From contig NZ_JAHA01000019.1 of the NCBI RefSeq assembly GCF_000526935.1, forward strand, positions 62,001 to 126,000: a stretch of DNA of 64,000 nucleotides. The letters run 5' to 3'. Position 1 is the stretch's first letter, and the number at the start of each line of letters is the position of its first letter. A program made the translations under genes and the position numbers. The DNA comes from Butyrivibrio sp. FCS014 (GTDB lineage Bacteria; Bacillota; Clostridia; Lachnospirales; Lachnospiraceae). The notes under the pieces are model-generated. The model saw only the letters and a list, made by a program, of their open reading frames with translations. It was not told where the DNA came from and made no database searches. Positions 42,968-51,390 of this stretch are shown in pieces.

Positions 42968-43771
42968 TCATGTACCACTGGAAAAAGCAGCTTCCACATG
43001 AATAATACTCTGTGTAAGGTCATCTACTGTAACTTTGGGATTGTGATAATGCTCACGCTTATCAGTGATCTCACCGATAGAAATTGCGCTCTTAGGACAG
43101 AACTGAAGGCATCCAAGGCACTGAATACAGTTGGTTCCTATTTTGGCCTTCCCGTCAACGATCTCTATGTTCTCACGTGGACACAGTCTTACGCACTGTC
43201 CGCAGGCGATACAGTCATTGTTTACCTTAAACTGCGCTGCCTTTTTAGCTGCGATTCCCGTCCAGGCCTTGTTCTCAATGGCATTAACAGGATTGCGGGG
43301 CGGCTTCTTGTCCTTATTTCTCTTAAGCTTAATGCTGGCAGCAACTTCCCATGCCAGCTTCTCACTTCTTGCCTGTGCGTCAGCCACGTTGAGCTTGGGC
43401 ATCATCAGGTCGTGAGGGAAAAGCCAGATGCAGCTGCACTGGTGAGTTACGGTTGCCCAATAGTTAAGAGGAATAATGTCATTAAGTGAAGAAAGACCGA
43501 TTCCCGCATAGGAAGCGGACATGCTAATTCCGAAAGTATATGCCGAAGGAGAAACCTTTATCTCTTTGGCGTACTTAAGTACATCCTCGGGAGCTCCACC
43601 GCCAAAGCAGGGAAATACAAAACCTACTCTCTCCGCCTCTGTCACATCGGTGATCTCAGGTCTTTTTCTCATCATTATGATATCGGCTCCGCCAATGTTC
43701 TCAGCGACGTTCTTGGCAAAATTCAGGCAGTTGCCGGTGCCGGAATAACAGAAAATAACGTTTTTATGCAT
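42968..43771 (-). CDS. EFR1 family ferredoxin/flavodoxin-fold protein
   Basis: 267 residues. An N-terminal flavodoxin-like domain (FCYSGTGNCLNFAKNVAENI, FVFPCFGGGAPEDV) is followed by two 4Fe-4S clusters near residues 180-225: CIACGQCVRLCP and CIQCLGCLQFCP. It probably moves electrons in anaerobic metabolism; the partner is unknown. AGGAGG lies 6 nt before the ATG, and a TATAAT at 43804-43809 probably belongs to its promoter. It is monocistronic. Confidence 0.92.
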   Translation of the reverse strand: MHKNVIFCYSGTGNCLNFAKNVAENIGGADIIMMRKRPEITDVTEAERVGFVFPCFGGGAPEDVLKYAKEIKVSPSAYTFGISMSASYAGIGLSSLNDIIPLNYWATVTHQCSCIWLFPHDLMMPKLNVADAQARSEKLAWEVAASIKLKRNKDKKPPRNPVNAIENKAWTGIAAKKAAQFKVNNDCIACGQCVRLCPRENIEIVDGKAKIGTNCIQCLGCLQFCPKSAISIGEITDKREHYHNPKVTVDDLTQSIIHVEAAFSSGT

Positions 43772-43943
43772 AGCAAACCTCCTACAGTGCTGTGATATAT
43801 ACCATTATACTACTGTCCGGAATCTACGGTGCAATAAAAAAAGCGGCGAGGTCAACGGGCGATGCAACCCGCGACGACACACCGCGATGCAATTTAAGGC
43901 AGCCCTTATCAGACTCAAATGGCACAGAGCTCCCATAACAGCT

Positions 43944-44804
43944 TCATTTATTACAGTACTGCGAGTACTTCTTGGGCGAGATCCCCACCGACTTCGTAAA
44001 GGCCTTAAGGAAGTTGCTGTAGTCCGAGAATCCGCAGCGGTCACAGACCTCGCTCACCCCAATGCCCTCAGCAAGAAGCGACTTGGCAATAGATATCCTG
44101 CGGGCAGTCAGGTACTTGTTGATAGTCGTACCTGTGGCTGATTTAAAAATCCTGCATATATAGGACTCACTTATATAGAAGCGTTTAGACAGATCACCGA
44201 TACTTACAGGATATTGAATATTGTTATTTAGATATGAAAGAATGGCATCAACCTGCTCATTGTAGGTAGAGGGCTTTTCTGTCTCCTTGTTGTTCTCCCT
44301 ATCCTCTATGATCTGGTTTATCATAACAAAAAGCTCAGTAAAAGTAGCTCTCTCAAGAAGATCATGGCCAAAACCGTTACTGGTCACAATCTTATTGATG
44401 AAATAAAGAAAACGTCCCTGCTGCTCCTGTGTGAGGCTCACCTTATGAGAAAATCCTTCAACGCGGTCAGAAAAGCAGGCATCAAGATTGGTCTCTTCAC
44501 TGGATATGCTCTTCATATACTCCGGATCTATCATGATGACGATCCTCTCGTGAAGCTCACTGTCTATCTGTGTAAGATAGTGTGAATCATACTGATTTAT
44601 AAGGAAAAGATCTCCCGGCATAATGTCATAGACCTTGTTATCAATAAGGAACTGCTTGCCGCCGGAAATAGAGAAATAAACCTCATAGCAGTCATGGATG
44701 TGCATTTCCATAGCTTTCTCATCCTTATAGAGATGAGCAACTGAGAAATACTTGTTCTCTATACTAGCCGCCATGGCTGCCTTGCAGGAATTGAGTTCTT
44801 TCAT
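43944..44804 (-). CDS. AraC family transcriptional regulator
   Basis: 286 residues. It has a cupin-like N-terminal sensing domain (MHIHDCYEVYFSISGGKQFLI) and a C-terminal double helix-turn-helix (SIGDLSKRFYISESYICRIF, CGFSDYSNFLKAFTKSVGI). It is only distantly similar to the AraC protein encoded at 29991. It stands alone between ilvE and the ferredoxin gene; the target is not evident. AGAGG lies 6 nt before the ATG. Confidence 0.92.
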   Translation of the reverse strand: MKELNSCKAAMAASIENKYFSVAHLYKDEKAMEMHIHDCYEVYFSISGGKQFLIDNKVYDIMPGDLFLINQYDSHYLTQIDSELHERIVIMIDPEYMKSISSEETNLDACFSDRVEGFSHKVSLTQEQQGRFLYFINKIVTSNGFGHDLLERATFTELFVMINQIIEDRENNKETEKPSTYNEQVDAILSYLNNNIQYPVSIGDLSKRFYISESYICRIFKSATGTTINKYLTARRISIAKSLLAEGIGVSEVCDRCGFSDYSNFLKAFTKSVGISPKKYSQYCNK

Positions 44805-44875
44805 AGATACCTCTGAATATGCTTAATATGTGCCGAATTATCAAGAGTGTAAGCCCTTACATCAGTTACCTCCTT

Positions 44876-44904
44876 ATTGTACATTCCGGCTTCAGTATTT
44901 GCAA
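44876..44904 (-). promoter_or_regulatory. Promoter candidate of the second araC gene
   Basis: On the minus strand TTGCAA (44899-44904), a 17-bp spacer and TACAAT (44876-44881), giving a leader of about 65 nt. Confidence 0.55.
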
Positions 44905-44952
44905 GTTTTTTCCTTGATATACTTTTAACGTGGAAATATTTGTAATAGAGAC

Positions 44953-44989
44953 ACAAAAAAGAGCTGCAAGCAACCGCCCGCAGCTCTTC
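44953..44989 (-). terminator. Terminator after ilvE
   Basis: On the minus strand AAGAGCTGC (44980-44988) pairs with GCAGCTCTT; a small GC/GC pair extends the loop, and a run of T follows. It lies nine bases past the ilvE stop. Confidence 0.87.
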
Positions 44990-44997
44990 CATTATTC

Positions 44998-46032
44998 TCA
45001 CATCTTAATCTCGTGGATCCATCCCTCAGGAGCCTCTACAGTACCCATCTGGATTCCTGTAAGTGTATCGTAAAGCTTCTTGATAACAGGTCCCATCTCC
45101 TCACAGCCATCCTTGAAGACTATCTCCTTGCCGTGATCATTGATCTTGCCAACAGGGCTGATAACAGCAGCTGTTCCGCAAAGACCCATCTCAACAAACT
45201 CAGGAACCTCGGAAAGCTTAACAGGTCTCTCCTCAACGTTCAGTCCAAGGATCTCCTTAGCAACATATACGATGGATCTTCTTGTGATTGAAGGAAGAAT
45301 TGAATCTGTGTGGGACTTGGGAACTACCAGTCCGCCGTCCTTTGTAACGAAGATGATGTTTGCTCCGCCAGTCTCCTCAATGTAGGTTCTTGACTCTGCA
45401 TCAAGATATACATTCTCGGCGAATCCCTCTTCATGAGCGGTAACAATTGCATGAAGACTCATTGCGTAGTTAAGACCAGCCTTGATGTTACCTGTTCCGT
45501 GAGGTGCTGCCCTGTCAAGATCACTGATCTTAACAACGATGGGCTTAGCGCCGCCCTTGAAGTAAGGTCCTACAGGAGTTACGAAAATTCTGAACTGATA
45601 CTCGTCCGCAGGCTTAACTCCGATAACGTTGCCTGTTGCGAACATAACAGGTCTGATGTAAAGTGTAGCGCCGCTGCCGTAAGGAGGAACCCAGTCAGCA
45701 TTGGCTGCAACAACCTCTTCTACTGCCTTTATAAATCTGTCTTCCGGGAAAGCAGGCATCTCAAGTCTCTTTGCGGAATCAACCATTCTCTTTGCATTGA
45801 GATCAGGTCTGAAAGTAACGATCTTTCCATCCTCGGTCTCATAAGCCTTAAGACCCTCAAAGCATTCCTGTGCATAATGAAGAACTCCGGCATCCTCGCT
45901 GAGTGTAATGGTTGCATCCTCAGTGATCACACCGTCATCCCATTTTCCGTCCTTGTAATTGGATACGAATCTCTTGTCGGCAACATGATAAGCGAATCCA
46001 ATGTTTGCCCAGTCTAAATTTTTCTTAGCCAT
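44998..46032 (-). CDS. ilvE: Branched-chain amino acid aminotransferase
   Basis: 344 residues, fold type IV PLP aminotransferase. Visible signatures are DAGVLHYAQECFEGLKAY near residue 50, the PLP Lys region HGTGNIKAGLNYAMS, EETGGANIIFV and a late ELCGTA-like LCGTAAVISP. It interconverts Leu, Ile and Val with their 2-oxo acids. It has its own strong promoter and terminator, so it is a single-gene unit. Confidence 0.95.
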   Translation of the reverse strand: MAKKNLDWANIGFAYHVADKRFVSNYKDGKWDDGVITEDATITLSEDAGVLHYAQECFEGLKAYETEDGKIVTFRPDLNAKRMVDSAKRLEMPAFPEDRFIKAVEEVVAANADWVPPYGSGATLYIRPVMFATGNVIGVKPADEYQFRIFVTPVGPYFKGGAKPIVVKISDLDRAAPHGTGNIKAGLNYAMSLHAIVTAHEEGFAENVYLDAESRTYIEETGGANIIFVTKDGGLVVPKSHTDSILPSITRRSIVYVAKEILGLNVEERPVKLSEVPEFVEMGLCGTAAVISPVGKINDHGKEIVFKDGCEEMGPVIKKLYDTLTGIQMGTVEAPEGWIHEIKM

Positions 46033-46084
46033 AATAACAGCTCCCCTTCCCGCACTTTAACACGTCAAAGCACTAATAAGTTTC

Positions 46085-46112
46085 ATTATAAAACTTTATC
46101 ATTTTTCGTCAA
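46085..46112 (-). promoter_or_regulatory. Promoter of ilvE
   Basis: On the minus strand TTGACG (46107-46112), a 16-bp spacer and a perfect TATAAT (46085-46090), just past the stop of the AI-2E family gene. Confidence 0.72.
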
Positions 46113-46115
46113 GAC

Positions 46116-47483
46116 TCATTTCTTCTTATTATCTTTATCTTTTTTCGAGCTGAAGATCCTGCGGATAGTCGATTCCTCTTTTACCGCATGGAATCTGGTG
46201 TTGCTCTTGTCACTAAGAAGTTTTCTCTCACCGTTCTCAAGATATGCAAGATCGTAATAATCTGCTGTCTCGGTGCTAAGCCCCTTCCCCGCCAGGAAAT
46301 GATTGGTAATACGGGAAAAGAGTGCGTAAATGACTGCAAAGATCGGCACACCGATAAGCCATCCAACGATACCCCACAGCCCTCCGAAGAAGGTAATTGC
46401 GAAGATAACCCAAAAGCTTGAAAGTCCGGTACTTCCGCCAAGGATCCTCGGTCCCAGGATATTTCCGTCGAACTGCTGAAGCACAATAACGAAAATCAGG
46501 AACACCAGCGCCTTGATGGGGTCGATCAATACCAGCAAAAGAGCTCCCGCTCCGCCACCGATGTACGGTCCAAAGAACGGTATGATATTGGTCACACCGA
46601 CGATAACCGAGATCAGTACCGGATAATTGATCTTCAGAATAAGGCATCCTACGTAGCAGATAACGCCGATAATAAGCGAATCAATGAGCTTGCCGCCGAT
46701 GAAGCTCTCAAAGGTCTTGTGAACAAATCTGAATCCGCCCACCAGCTCATTGGCAAAGTTTTCCTTGAACAGCGCATAGGCAAGTTTCTTGCCCCTTGTG
46801 GTAAATCTCTCCTTGGAATTGAGCACGTAAATGGCAACAATGAAGCCTACAACCAGGTCAAACAGTATTCCAACCGCCGACATGATGCTCCTGGAAGCCG
46901 TCTTTACAATGTTTCCAAGGCTGCTGACCTGGGGCAGGTAATCCTTTAAGTTCTTGGTCACAAATACGCTCAAAGTCTCATAATAGGAATCCAGCTGTGA
47001 ATCAATGAACGCCTGAAGCTCTGGGTTGTTTGCCAGGAACATGTTGGAGTACTCATCAATATTCTTGATGTATCTGGGGAAGTTGTTGACAATCTCCCTT
47101 AGGCTGACCACCAGCTGAGGAATAATGCTTCCAAAGAGGCTGTACAGTATCAGAATGAATATCAGCATCGTAATAAGGACTGCGATTCCCCGCATCTGTT
47201 TTCTCTTGCCACGGTCTGCATTTTCGGCAAAAGAAACATCATATCCCCGTTTTTTATAGATAGGCATCAGGAGTTTGTGCTCCAGCCCGTCCAGAAGCGG
47301 TATGAGAATATATGCTATTACAATTCCGATCAGGATTGCCGAGATGGAATCGATCATCTTGCTAAGGGCCTGGATAATGGAGTTGCCGTCAAAAATGACG
47401 TAATAGGCAAGCATAAGGCTCACGCCTACCACAAATACCGTAAGTCCCCATGTTATCTGATTTTTCTCAGGTTTAATCTTCAT
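46116..47483 (-). CDS. AI-2E family transporter-like membrane protein
   Basis: 455 residues with about seven or eight membrane helices and the family's large central extracellular-type segment. The typical motifs GVTNIIPFFGPYIGGG and LQQFDGNILGPRILGGSTGLS are present. Members include the autoinducer-2 exporter TqsA and sodium/proton or lithium exporters, so the substrate cannot be told. The C-terminus is Lys/Asp-rich and cytoplasmic. It is last of three genes with 30-base gaps. Confidence 0.9.
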   Translation of the reverse strand: MKIKPEKNQITWGLTVFVVGVSLMLAYYVIFDGNSIIQALSKMIDSISAILIGIVIAYILIPLLDGLEHKLLMPIYKKRGYDVSFAENADRGKRKQMRGIAVLITMLIFILILYSLFGSIIPQLVVSLREIVNNFPRYIKNIDEYSNMFLANNPELQAFIDSQLDSYYETLSVFVTKNLKDYLPQVSSLGNIVKTASRSIMSAVGILFDLVVGFIVAIYVLNSKERFTTRGKKLAYALFKENFANELVGGFRFVHKTFESFIGGKLIDSLIIGVICYVGCLILKINYPVLISVIVGVTNIIPFFGPYIGGGAGALLLVLIDPIKALVFLIFVIVLQQFDGNILGPRILGGSTGLSSFWVIFAITFFGGLWGIVGWLIGVPIFAVIYALFSRITNHFLAGKGLSTETADYYDLAYLENGERKLLSDKSNTRFHAVKEESTIRRIFSSKKDKDNKKK

Positions 47484-47513
47484 AGCTTTATCCTCAACAG
47501 AAAAATGTCGTTA

Positions 47514-48329
47514 TTATAAAAGTCCCTCAAGGGTTTCGGTAAGTGTATCAAGGCAGTCGAATTCAATCTCCTCTGCCTCTCCCGCATCGCACTTTGCCGC
47601 AAAATCAGGATCCATGGGGATCTTGCCGAGAACTCTAAGTCCAAGTCCCTCAGCATAGCTGTCTATCCTGCTCTCACCGAATACATAAACAGGCTCTCCG
47701 CAGTGAGGGCACTTCAAATAACTCATGTTCTCCACCACGCCAAGTACAGGGATATTCATCATCTTGGCCATGTTGATGGCTTTTTCTACTATCATTCCAA
47801 CCAGCTCCTGAGGTGTGGCAACTACAATGATGCCGTCAACAGGAAGGGACTGGAATACTGTAAGAGGCACATCTCCTGTTCCGGGAGGCATATCCACAAA
47901 CATAAAGTCCACATCGCCCCAGTTTACATCTGACCAGAACTGCTTAACTATGCCTGCGATAACAGGGCCTCTCCATACTACGGGGTCTGTCTCATTGTCC
48001 ATGAGCATGTTGAGGGACATGATCTTAATACCGCCAACTGTAACAGCAGGTAAAAGACCTGTCTCATCAGCAAAGTTTGACTTGCCGATGCCAAACATCT
48101 TGGGAATTGAAGGGCCTGTGATATCAGCGTCCATGATAGCTGCGCTTCTGCCCTTTCTGCTCATTGCAACTGCTGAAAGGCCGGTAACAAGGCTCTTTCC
48201 TACGCCGCCCTTTCCGCTAACTACACCGATAACCTTCTTAACGTGTGTATATTCCGAAGGAGCAACCCTGAAGTTCTCCTCCATCTGTTTCTTGAAATCT
48301 TCCGGCTTCTTGCCGTGTCCGTCTGCCAT
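47514..48329 (-). CDS. Mrp/NBP35 family Fe-S cluster carrier ATPase
   Basis: 271 residues. It has a deviant Walker A GKGGVGKS, switch-type DADITGPSIP and VDMPPGTGD, and a CxxC pair in YLKCPHCGEP that can hold a bridging 4Fe-4S cluster in the dimer. It delivers clusters to apo-proteins. The N-terminal DUF59 domain of some Mrp proteins is missing. Confidence 0.93.
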   Translation of the reverse strand: MADGHGKKPEDFKKQMEENFRVAPSEYTHVKKVIGVVSGKGGVGKSLVTGLSAVAMSRKGRSAAIMDADITGPSIPKMFGIGKSNFADETGLLPAVTVGGIKIMSLNMLMDNETDPVVWRGPVIAGIVKQFWSDVNWGDVDFMFVDMPPGTGDVPLTVFQSLPVDGIIVVATPQELVGMIVEKAINMAKMMNIPVLGVVENMSYLKCPHCGEPVYVFGESRIDSYAEGLGLRVLGKIPMDPDFAAKCDAGEAEEIEFDCLDTLTETLEGLL

Positions 48330-48359
48330 AATTTTAAATCACCTTTCTAAAAATAATAA

Positions 48360-49346
48360 TCAGCGCTTGCAGGAGTACCCGGAGTTTTCTACATCCTCCT
48401 CATCTCCTACATAGCTCTCTATGATAAATCTGGGCCTTGATTTGGTCTCCAGATATATCTTGCCTATATATTCCCCGATAATTCCAAGGGATATCATGAT
48501 AAGTCCGCCGATAGCCCACACCGAAAGAACCGTCGTGGTCCAGCCGGGAATTGTATGGCCTGTGTAGTGCCTGACCAGACTGTAGATAAGTACTATGATA
48601 CTGACAAAGAAGATGAAAAAGCCCAGGGAAGTTATCATCTTAATAGGCTTGATTGAAAGGCTTGTAACTCCCTCAATCGCAAAGCTTATCATTTTCCCGA
48701 GAGGATACTTGCTCTCTCCCGCAAAGCGCTCTGCTCTCTCATAATAGACCACATCGCTCTTAAAACCGATCATTGGAACTATTCCCCTAAGGAACAGGTT
48801 TACCTCTCCGAACTGCGATAAAGCCATAAGTGCCCGCCTGCTCATAAGGCGGTAGTCCGCATGATTGTACACGGTATTGGCTCCAAGTCTGTTTATCAGT
48901 TTGTAGAAGCCTTCTGCAGTAGCTCTTTTGAAAAAAGAGTCTTTGGCTCTTGCGGATCTTACTCCGTAAACCACATCACAGTCTTCATTGTTGAACTTAT
49001 CAACCATGGCCTCGATGGCATTGATATCATCCTGAAGGTCTGCGTCCATGGAAATAGCCGCATCGCACAGATCAGCAGCAGTCATCAGCCCTGCCAAAAG
49101 AGCATTCTGATGTCCCATATTCTTTGAAAGATTGAGCCCCTGAAAAAGAGGATTCTCTTCATGGAGGCGACAGATAATATCCCAGGTGCTGTCTTTGGAA
49201 CCGTCGTTGACAAACAGAACTCTGCTGTCTTCGGATATCTTGCCCCGGGAGATCAAATCTTTAAATTTGGCGAGAATACGTGCGGATGTTTCAGGCAGAA
49301 CCTCCTGTTCGTTGTAACAGGGGATAACGCAGAATAACCTACCCAT
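48360..49346 (-). CDS. GtrB/dolichol-phosphate-mannose-synthase-like glycosyltransferase
   Basis: About 328 residues. A GT2 domain (VIPCYNEQEVLPET, SMDADLQDD with the metal-binding DxD, YGVRSARAKDSFFKR) is followed by two C-terminal membrane helices (about 225-250 and 265-290). Such enzymes transfer a sugar from a nucleotide to polyprenyl phosphate for later use outside the membrane. ATG at 49346 with GGAGG 8 nt upstream is chosen over TTG at 49361. It is the first gene after the pilus operon terminator; a link to pilin glycosylation is only a guess. Confidence 0.92.
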   Translation of the reverse strand: MGRLFCVIPCYNEQEVLPETSARILAKFKDLISRGKISEDSRVLFVNDGSKDSTWDIICRLHEENPLFQGLNLSKNMGHQNALLAGLMTAADLCDAAISMDADLQDDINAIEAMVDKFNNEDCDVVYGVRSARAKDSFFKRATAEGFYKLINRLGANTVYNHADYRLMSRRALMALSQFGEVNLFLRGIVPMIGFKSDVVYYERAERFAGESKYPLGKMISFAIEGVTSLSIKPIKMITSLGFFIFFVSIIVLIYSLVRHYTGHTIPGWTTTVLSVWAIGGLIMISLGIIGEYIGKIYLETKSRPRFIIESYVGDEEDVENSGYSCKR

Positions 49347-49395
49347 AAGGTACTCCTCCAAGTCAAATCATATCTATACTATGATAATACATTTT

Positions 49396-49428
49396 AATAA
49401 GAAACGCCACAGCATCTAAGCTGTGGCG
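49396..49428 (-). terminator. Terminator of the pilus-like operon
   Basis: On the minus strand CGCCACAGC (49420-49428) pairs perfectly with GCTGTGGCG (49405-49413) over a 6-nt loop, followed by TTTCTTATT. Confidence 0.85.
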
Positions 49429-49456
49429 CTAAGTAAAATCAGTATTGTTTTTGTAT

Positions 49457-50128
49457 TTATGGAGGAGTCACCGGAGGGGTTACAGGCTTTACTCCTGCCA
49501 GAGGTTTTACTCTAAACTGCGAATATGCAAGAGCCTTTGTTTGTGCATCGGTTGCAGAAAGTGCCGGTTTTGAGCCATCATCAACCCACAAGGTTATAAT
49601 AAATACCTGGTTTGTGTTATCCCACTGAATCGCGCCTCCATCGAGATATGCCTTAAGGAAATATCCGCTTCCTCCGCTTCCTGCACGATTTGCAGCGGTG
49701 TAATTTGAGCCTGCTACAAGAGGATAGACGGTTGTAGTTGTTGCACCGTCCTGAGTAGTAACGCTCTGAATTTTGATCTCTCCGCCATTAGCTACAGTAG
49801 TATCTCCATCCTGGAATATTATCTTACTATTGGCTCCCATTCTTCTGGAGCTGCTAAAGTAAGTATCAAGCGAATTTCCGCTTATCTCAATATCTCTGGC
49901 ATAGGTGAGCTCATTCTGAAGAGATGACGTGAGAGCCGAGCAAAGAAGCTGTGCTTCAGATGCCCTGGTTTCTTTGACCACATTTCCAACTCCGAGATTA
50001 AAGCACTGGATTATTATGGTAGTCGAAAGCATCAGAATAAGAACAGCAAACAAAAGCTCGGCAAAAGAAAAGCCTTTGCTTTCTGACAGCTTGATCTTTA
50101 GTTTTTTTACCACGTTCCTCATACGCAT
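49457..50128 (-). CDS. Type IV prepilin-like minor pilin
   Basis: 223 residues. A basic leader ends in Lys-Gly19, followed by FSFAELLFAVLILML. This is a class-III signal for prepilin peptidase, with Glu at +5 and a hydrophobic helix for packing in the fibre. The outer part is beta-rich with Gly/Ser stretches and ends in a PVTPPVTPP tail. It is last of the pilin genes. Its ribosome binding site (AGGT) overlaps the stop region of the previous gene. Confidence 0.85.
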   Translation of the reverse strand: MRMRNVVKKLKIKLSESKGFSFAELLFAVLILMLSTTIIIQCFNLGVGNVVKETRASEAQLLCSALTSSLQNELTYARDIEISGNSLDTYFSSSRRMGANSKIIFQDGDTTVANGGEIKIQSVTTQDGATTTTVYPLVAGSNYTAANRAGSGGSGYFLKAYLDGGAIQWDNTNQVFIITLWVDDGSKPALSATDAQTKALAYSQFRVKPLAGVKPVTPPVTPP

Positions 50129-50133
50129 AAATG

Positions 50134-50430
50134 TTACCTGAAGTAATAATAAACAGATTTATCTTCACGACACCAGGTTATATTACCGGAAAGTGAAATC
50201 GTACCGGTTATATCTATTGTATCCCCGGATGTTTCTACCGGAGATACATAAGTAGGATACTTTGAAGCCTCCGACGTTCTTGCCTCATAATTGATCCGGG
50301 CAGCAGCAACTATAGCCCCTGCAAGCATGACCATGGCAGGAACGATTATAAGAAGGGAACTTAACGTTTCGGTTAATGTTTCCCCTCGCTTTGATTTAAG
50401 CTTGTTTCTCAATAATCCTATGATTCTCAT
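50134..50430 (-). CDS. Small type IV prepilin-like protein
   Basis: About 98 residues. The leader MRIIGLLRNKLKSKRG is followed by ETLTETLSSLLIIVPAMVML, with Glu at +5 after the cleavage Gly16. A short outer domain (THR/SER-rich) contains one Cys and ends YYYFR. The start is uncertain: ATG at 50430 with TGGG 7 nt ahead is preferred, while ATG at 50442 would add MGRH. It lies between two other pilin-like genes. Confidence 0.75.
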   Translation of the reverse strand: MRIIGLLRNKLKSKRGETLTETLSSLLIIVPAMVMLAGAIVAAARINYEARTSEASKYPTYVSPVETSGDTIDITGTISLSGNITWCREDKSVYYYFR

Positions 50431-50461
50431 ATGTCTACCCATTTTCCAAGTATTAAGCAAT

Positions 50462-51352
50462 TTATGGTGCCACGTATACATTCCTCAGCTGATCTACAGG
50501 CCAGGTAACAGAATAGCGGGAAACTTTGACCAGTTCCTCTCCATCCACGTCAGCCAGAACATCACTATAATCCACTGTAATGGTCTCATTAGCTGCATCT
50601 TTTTCCCCGACGCAGACATATTTATCTGTTCTTACTGCGGCACTTGCATCCATCCTTACTATATATTTGGACTGTTCAACACCGGCAGAATTTAATACCT
50701 TGGCTGTCGTTACAGCATTTATAGACAAGGATTTGTTCATTGTAAAAACAGTTTCGACGTCATATTTATCATGAGTATGCGGATTCTCATAGTTCGTCTT
50801 AATGGTTTCCGTCATGGTATCGACTGTTCCCTGCCCAATCTTCTGAGCCATGCCATAAACCATTGTCTGTACGGCTGTTCCTGCGCTACTGAGTGATGTT
50901 TTACCAACAAAAGCATTAAAAGTTTTGGGTTCTTCGCCGGGACCCGGCTTCTTAAATTCAGTATCAGCTTCAGAAGCATTGTAGTATCTAATCGCCGTAC
51001 CTGTTGCGTCTTTCTGCTCAATGTAACGATAGCTTAAAGTCAGAGCATCATACTTAAGGTCATTCCCTTCAGGTGTTTTAAGCGTATTTCCTGTTGGAAA
51101 CTCTGCCACAGCTCCGCTTCCGGAGAGGGCTTCAATGATAACTCCCGACATGGACTGGGCAAGGAGAAAGGCCTGTTCGTCATATTTAAGTTTCTTTACC
51201 CTTGATGCGGCGCTGAATGCTGCATTTATAACCACAAAAGAAATCATTGCAGCAAACATAAAACCAACAAGGGCAAAGACAACAGATGCGCCTCTTTGAG
51301 ATCTTATCTTCTCAGACATTATTCTGTTTTTTCGAAATAGGCCTGTTCTCAA
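50462..51352 (-). CDS. Pilin-like protein lacking Glu5 (PilX/GspK-like)
   Basis: About 296 residues. A basic leader ends QRG and is followed by ASVVFALVGFMFAAMISF, a pilin-type helix without the usual Glu at +5. The outer region (about 60-296) is mixed alpha/beta with Thr- and Tyr-rich stretches. Such Glu5-less proteins often sit at the fibre tip. The start may be TTG at 51352, which has GGAGATGGGG ahead, or ATG at 51319 without one; I keep the former. Confidence 0.7.
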   Translation of the reverse strand: MRTGLFRKNRIMSEKIRSQRGASVVFALVGFMFAAMISFVVINAAFSAASRVKKLKYDEQAFLLAQSMSGVIIEALSGSGAVAEFPTGNTLKTPEGNDLKYDALTLSYRYIEQKDATGTAIRYYNASEADTEFKKPGPGEEPKTFNAFVGKTSLSSAGTAVQTMVYGMAQKIGQGTVDTMTETIKTNYENPHTHDKYDVETVFTMNKSLSINAVTTAKVLNSAGVEQSKYIVRMDASAAVRTDKYVCVGEKDAANETITVDYSDVLADVDGEELVKVSRYSVTWPVDQLRNVYVAP

Positions 51353-51390
51353 TTCCCCATCTCCATTTGCTTAACTGTAAATAATTACTG

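Noticed and set aside
42959..43489. 176-residue + strand frame
   Set aside because: Opposite the ferredoxin gene, whose two Cys clusters clearly mark the real frame.
43840..43900. Terminator of the second araC gene
   Set aside because: GC-rich sequence followed by seven T on the minus strand is suggestive, but I could not draw a convincing continuous stem.
44801..45001. 66-residue minus-strand frame between ilvE and araC
   Set aside because: It runs through the ilvE terminator and the araC promoter and leader; the product looks random.
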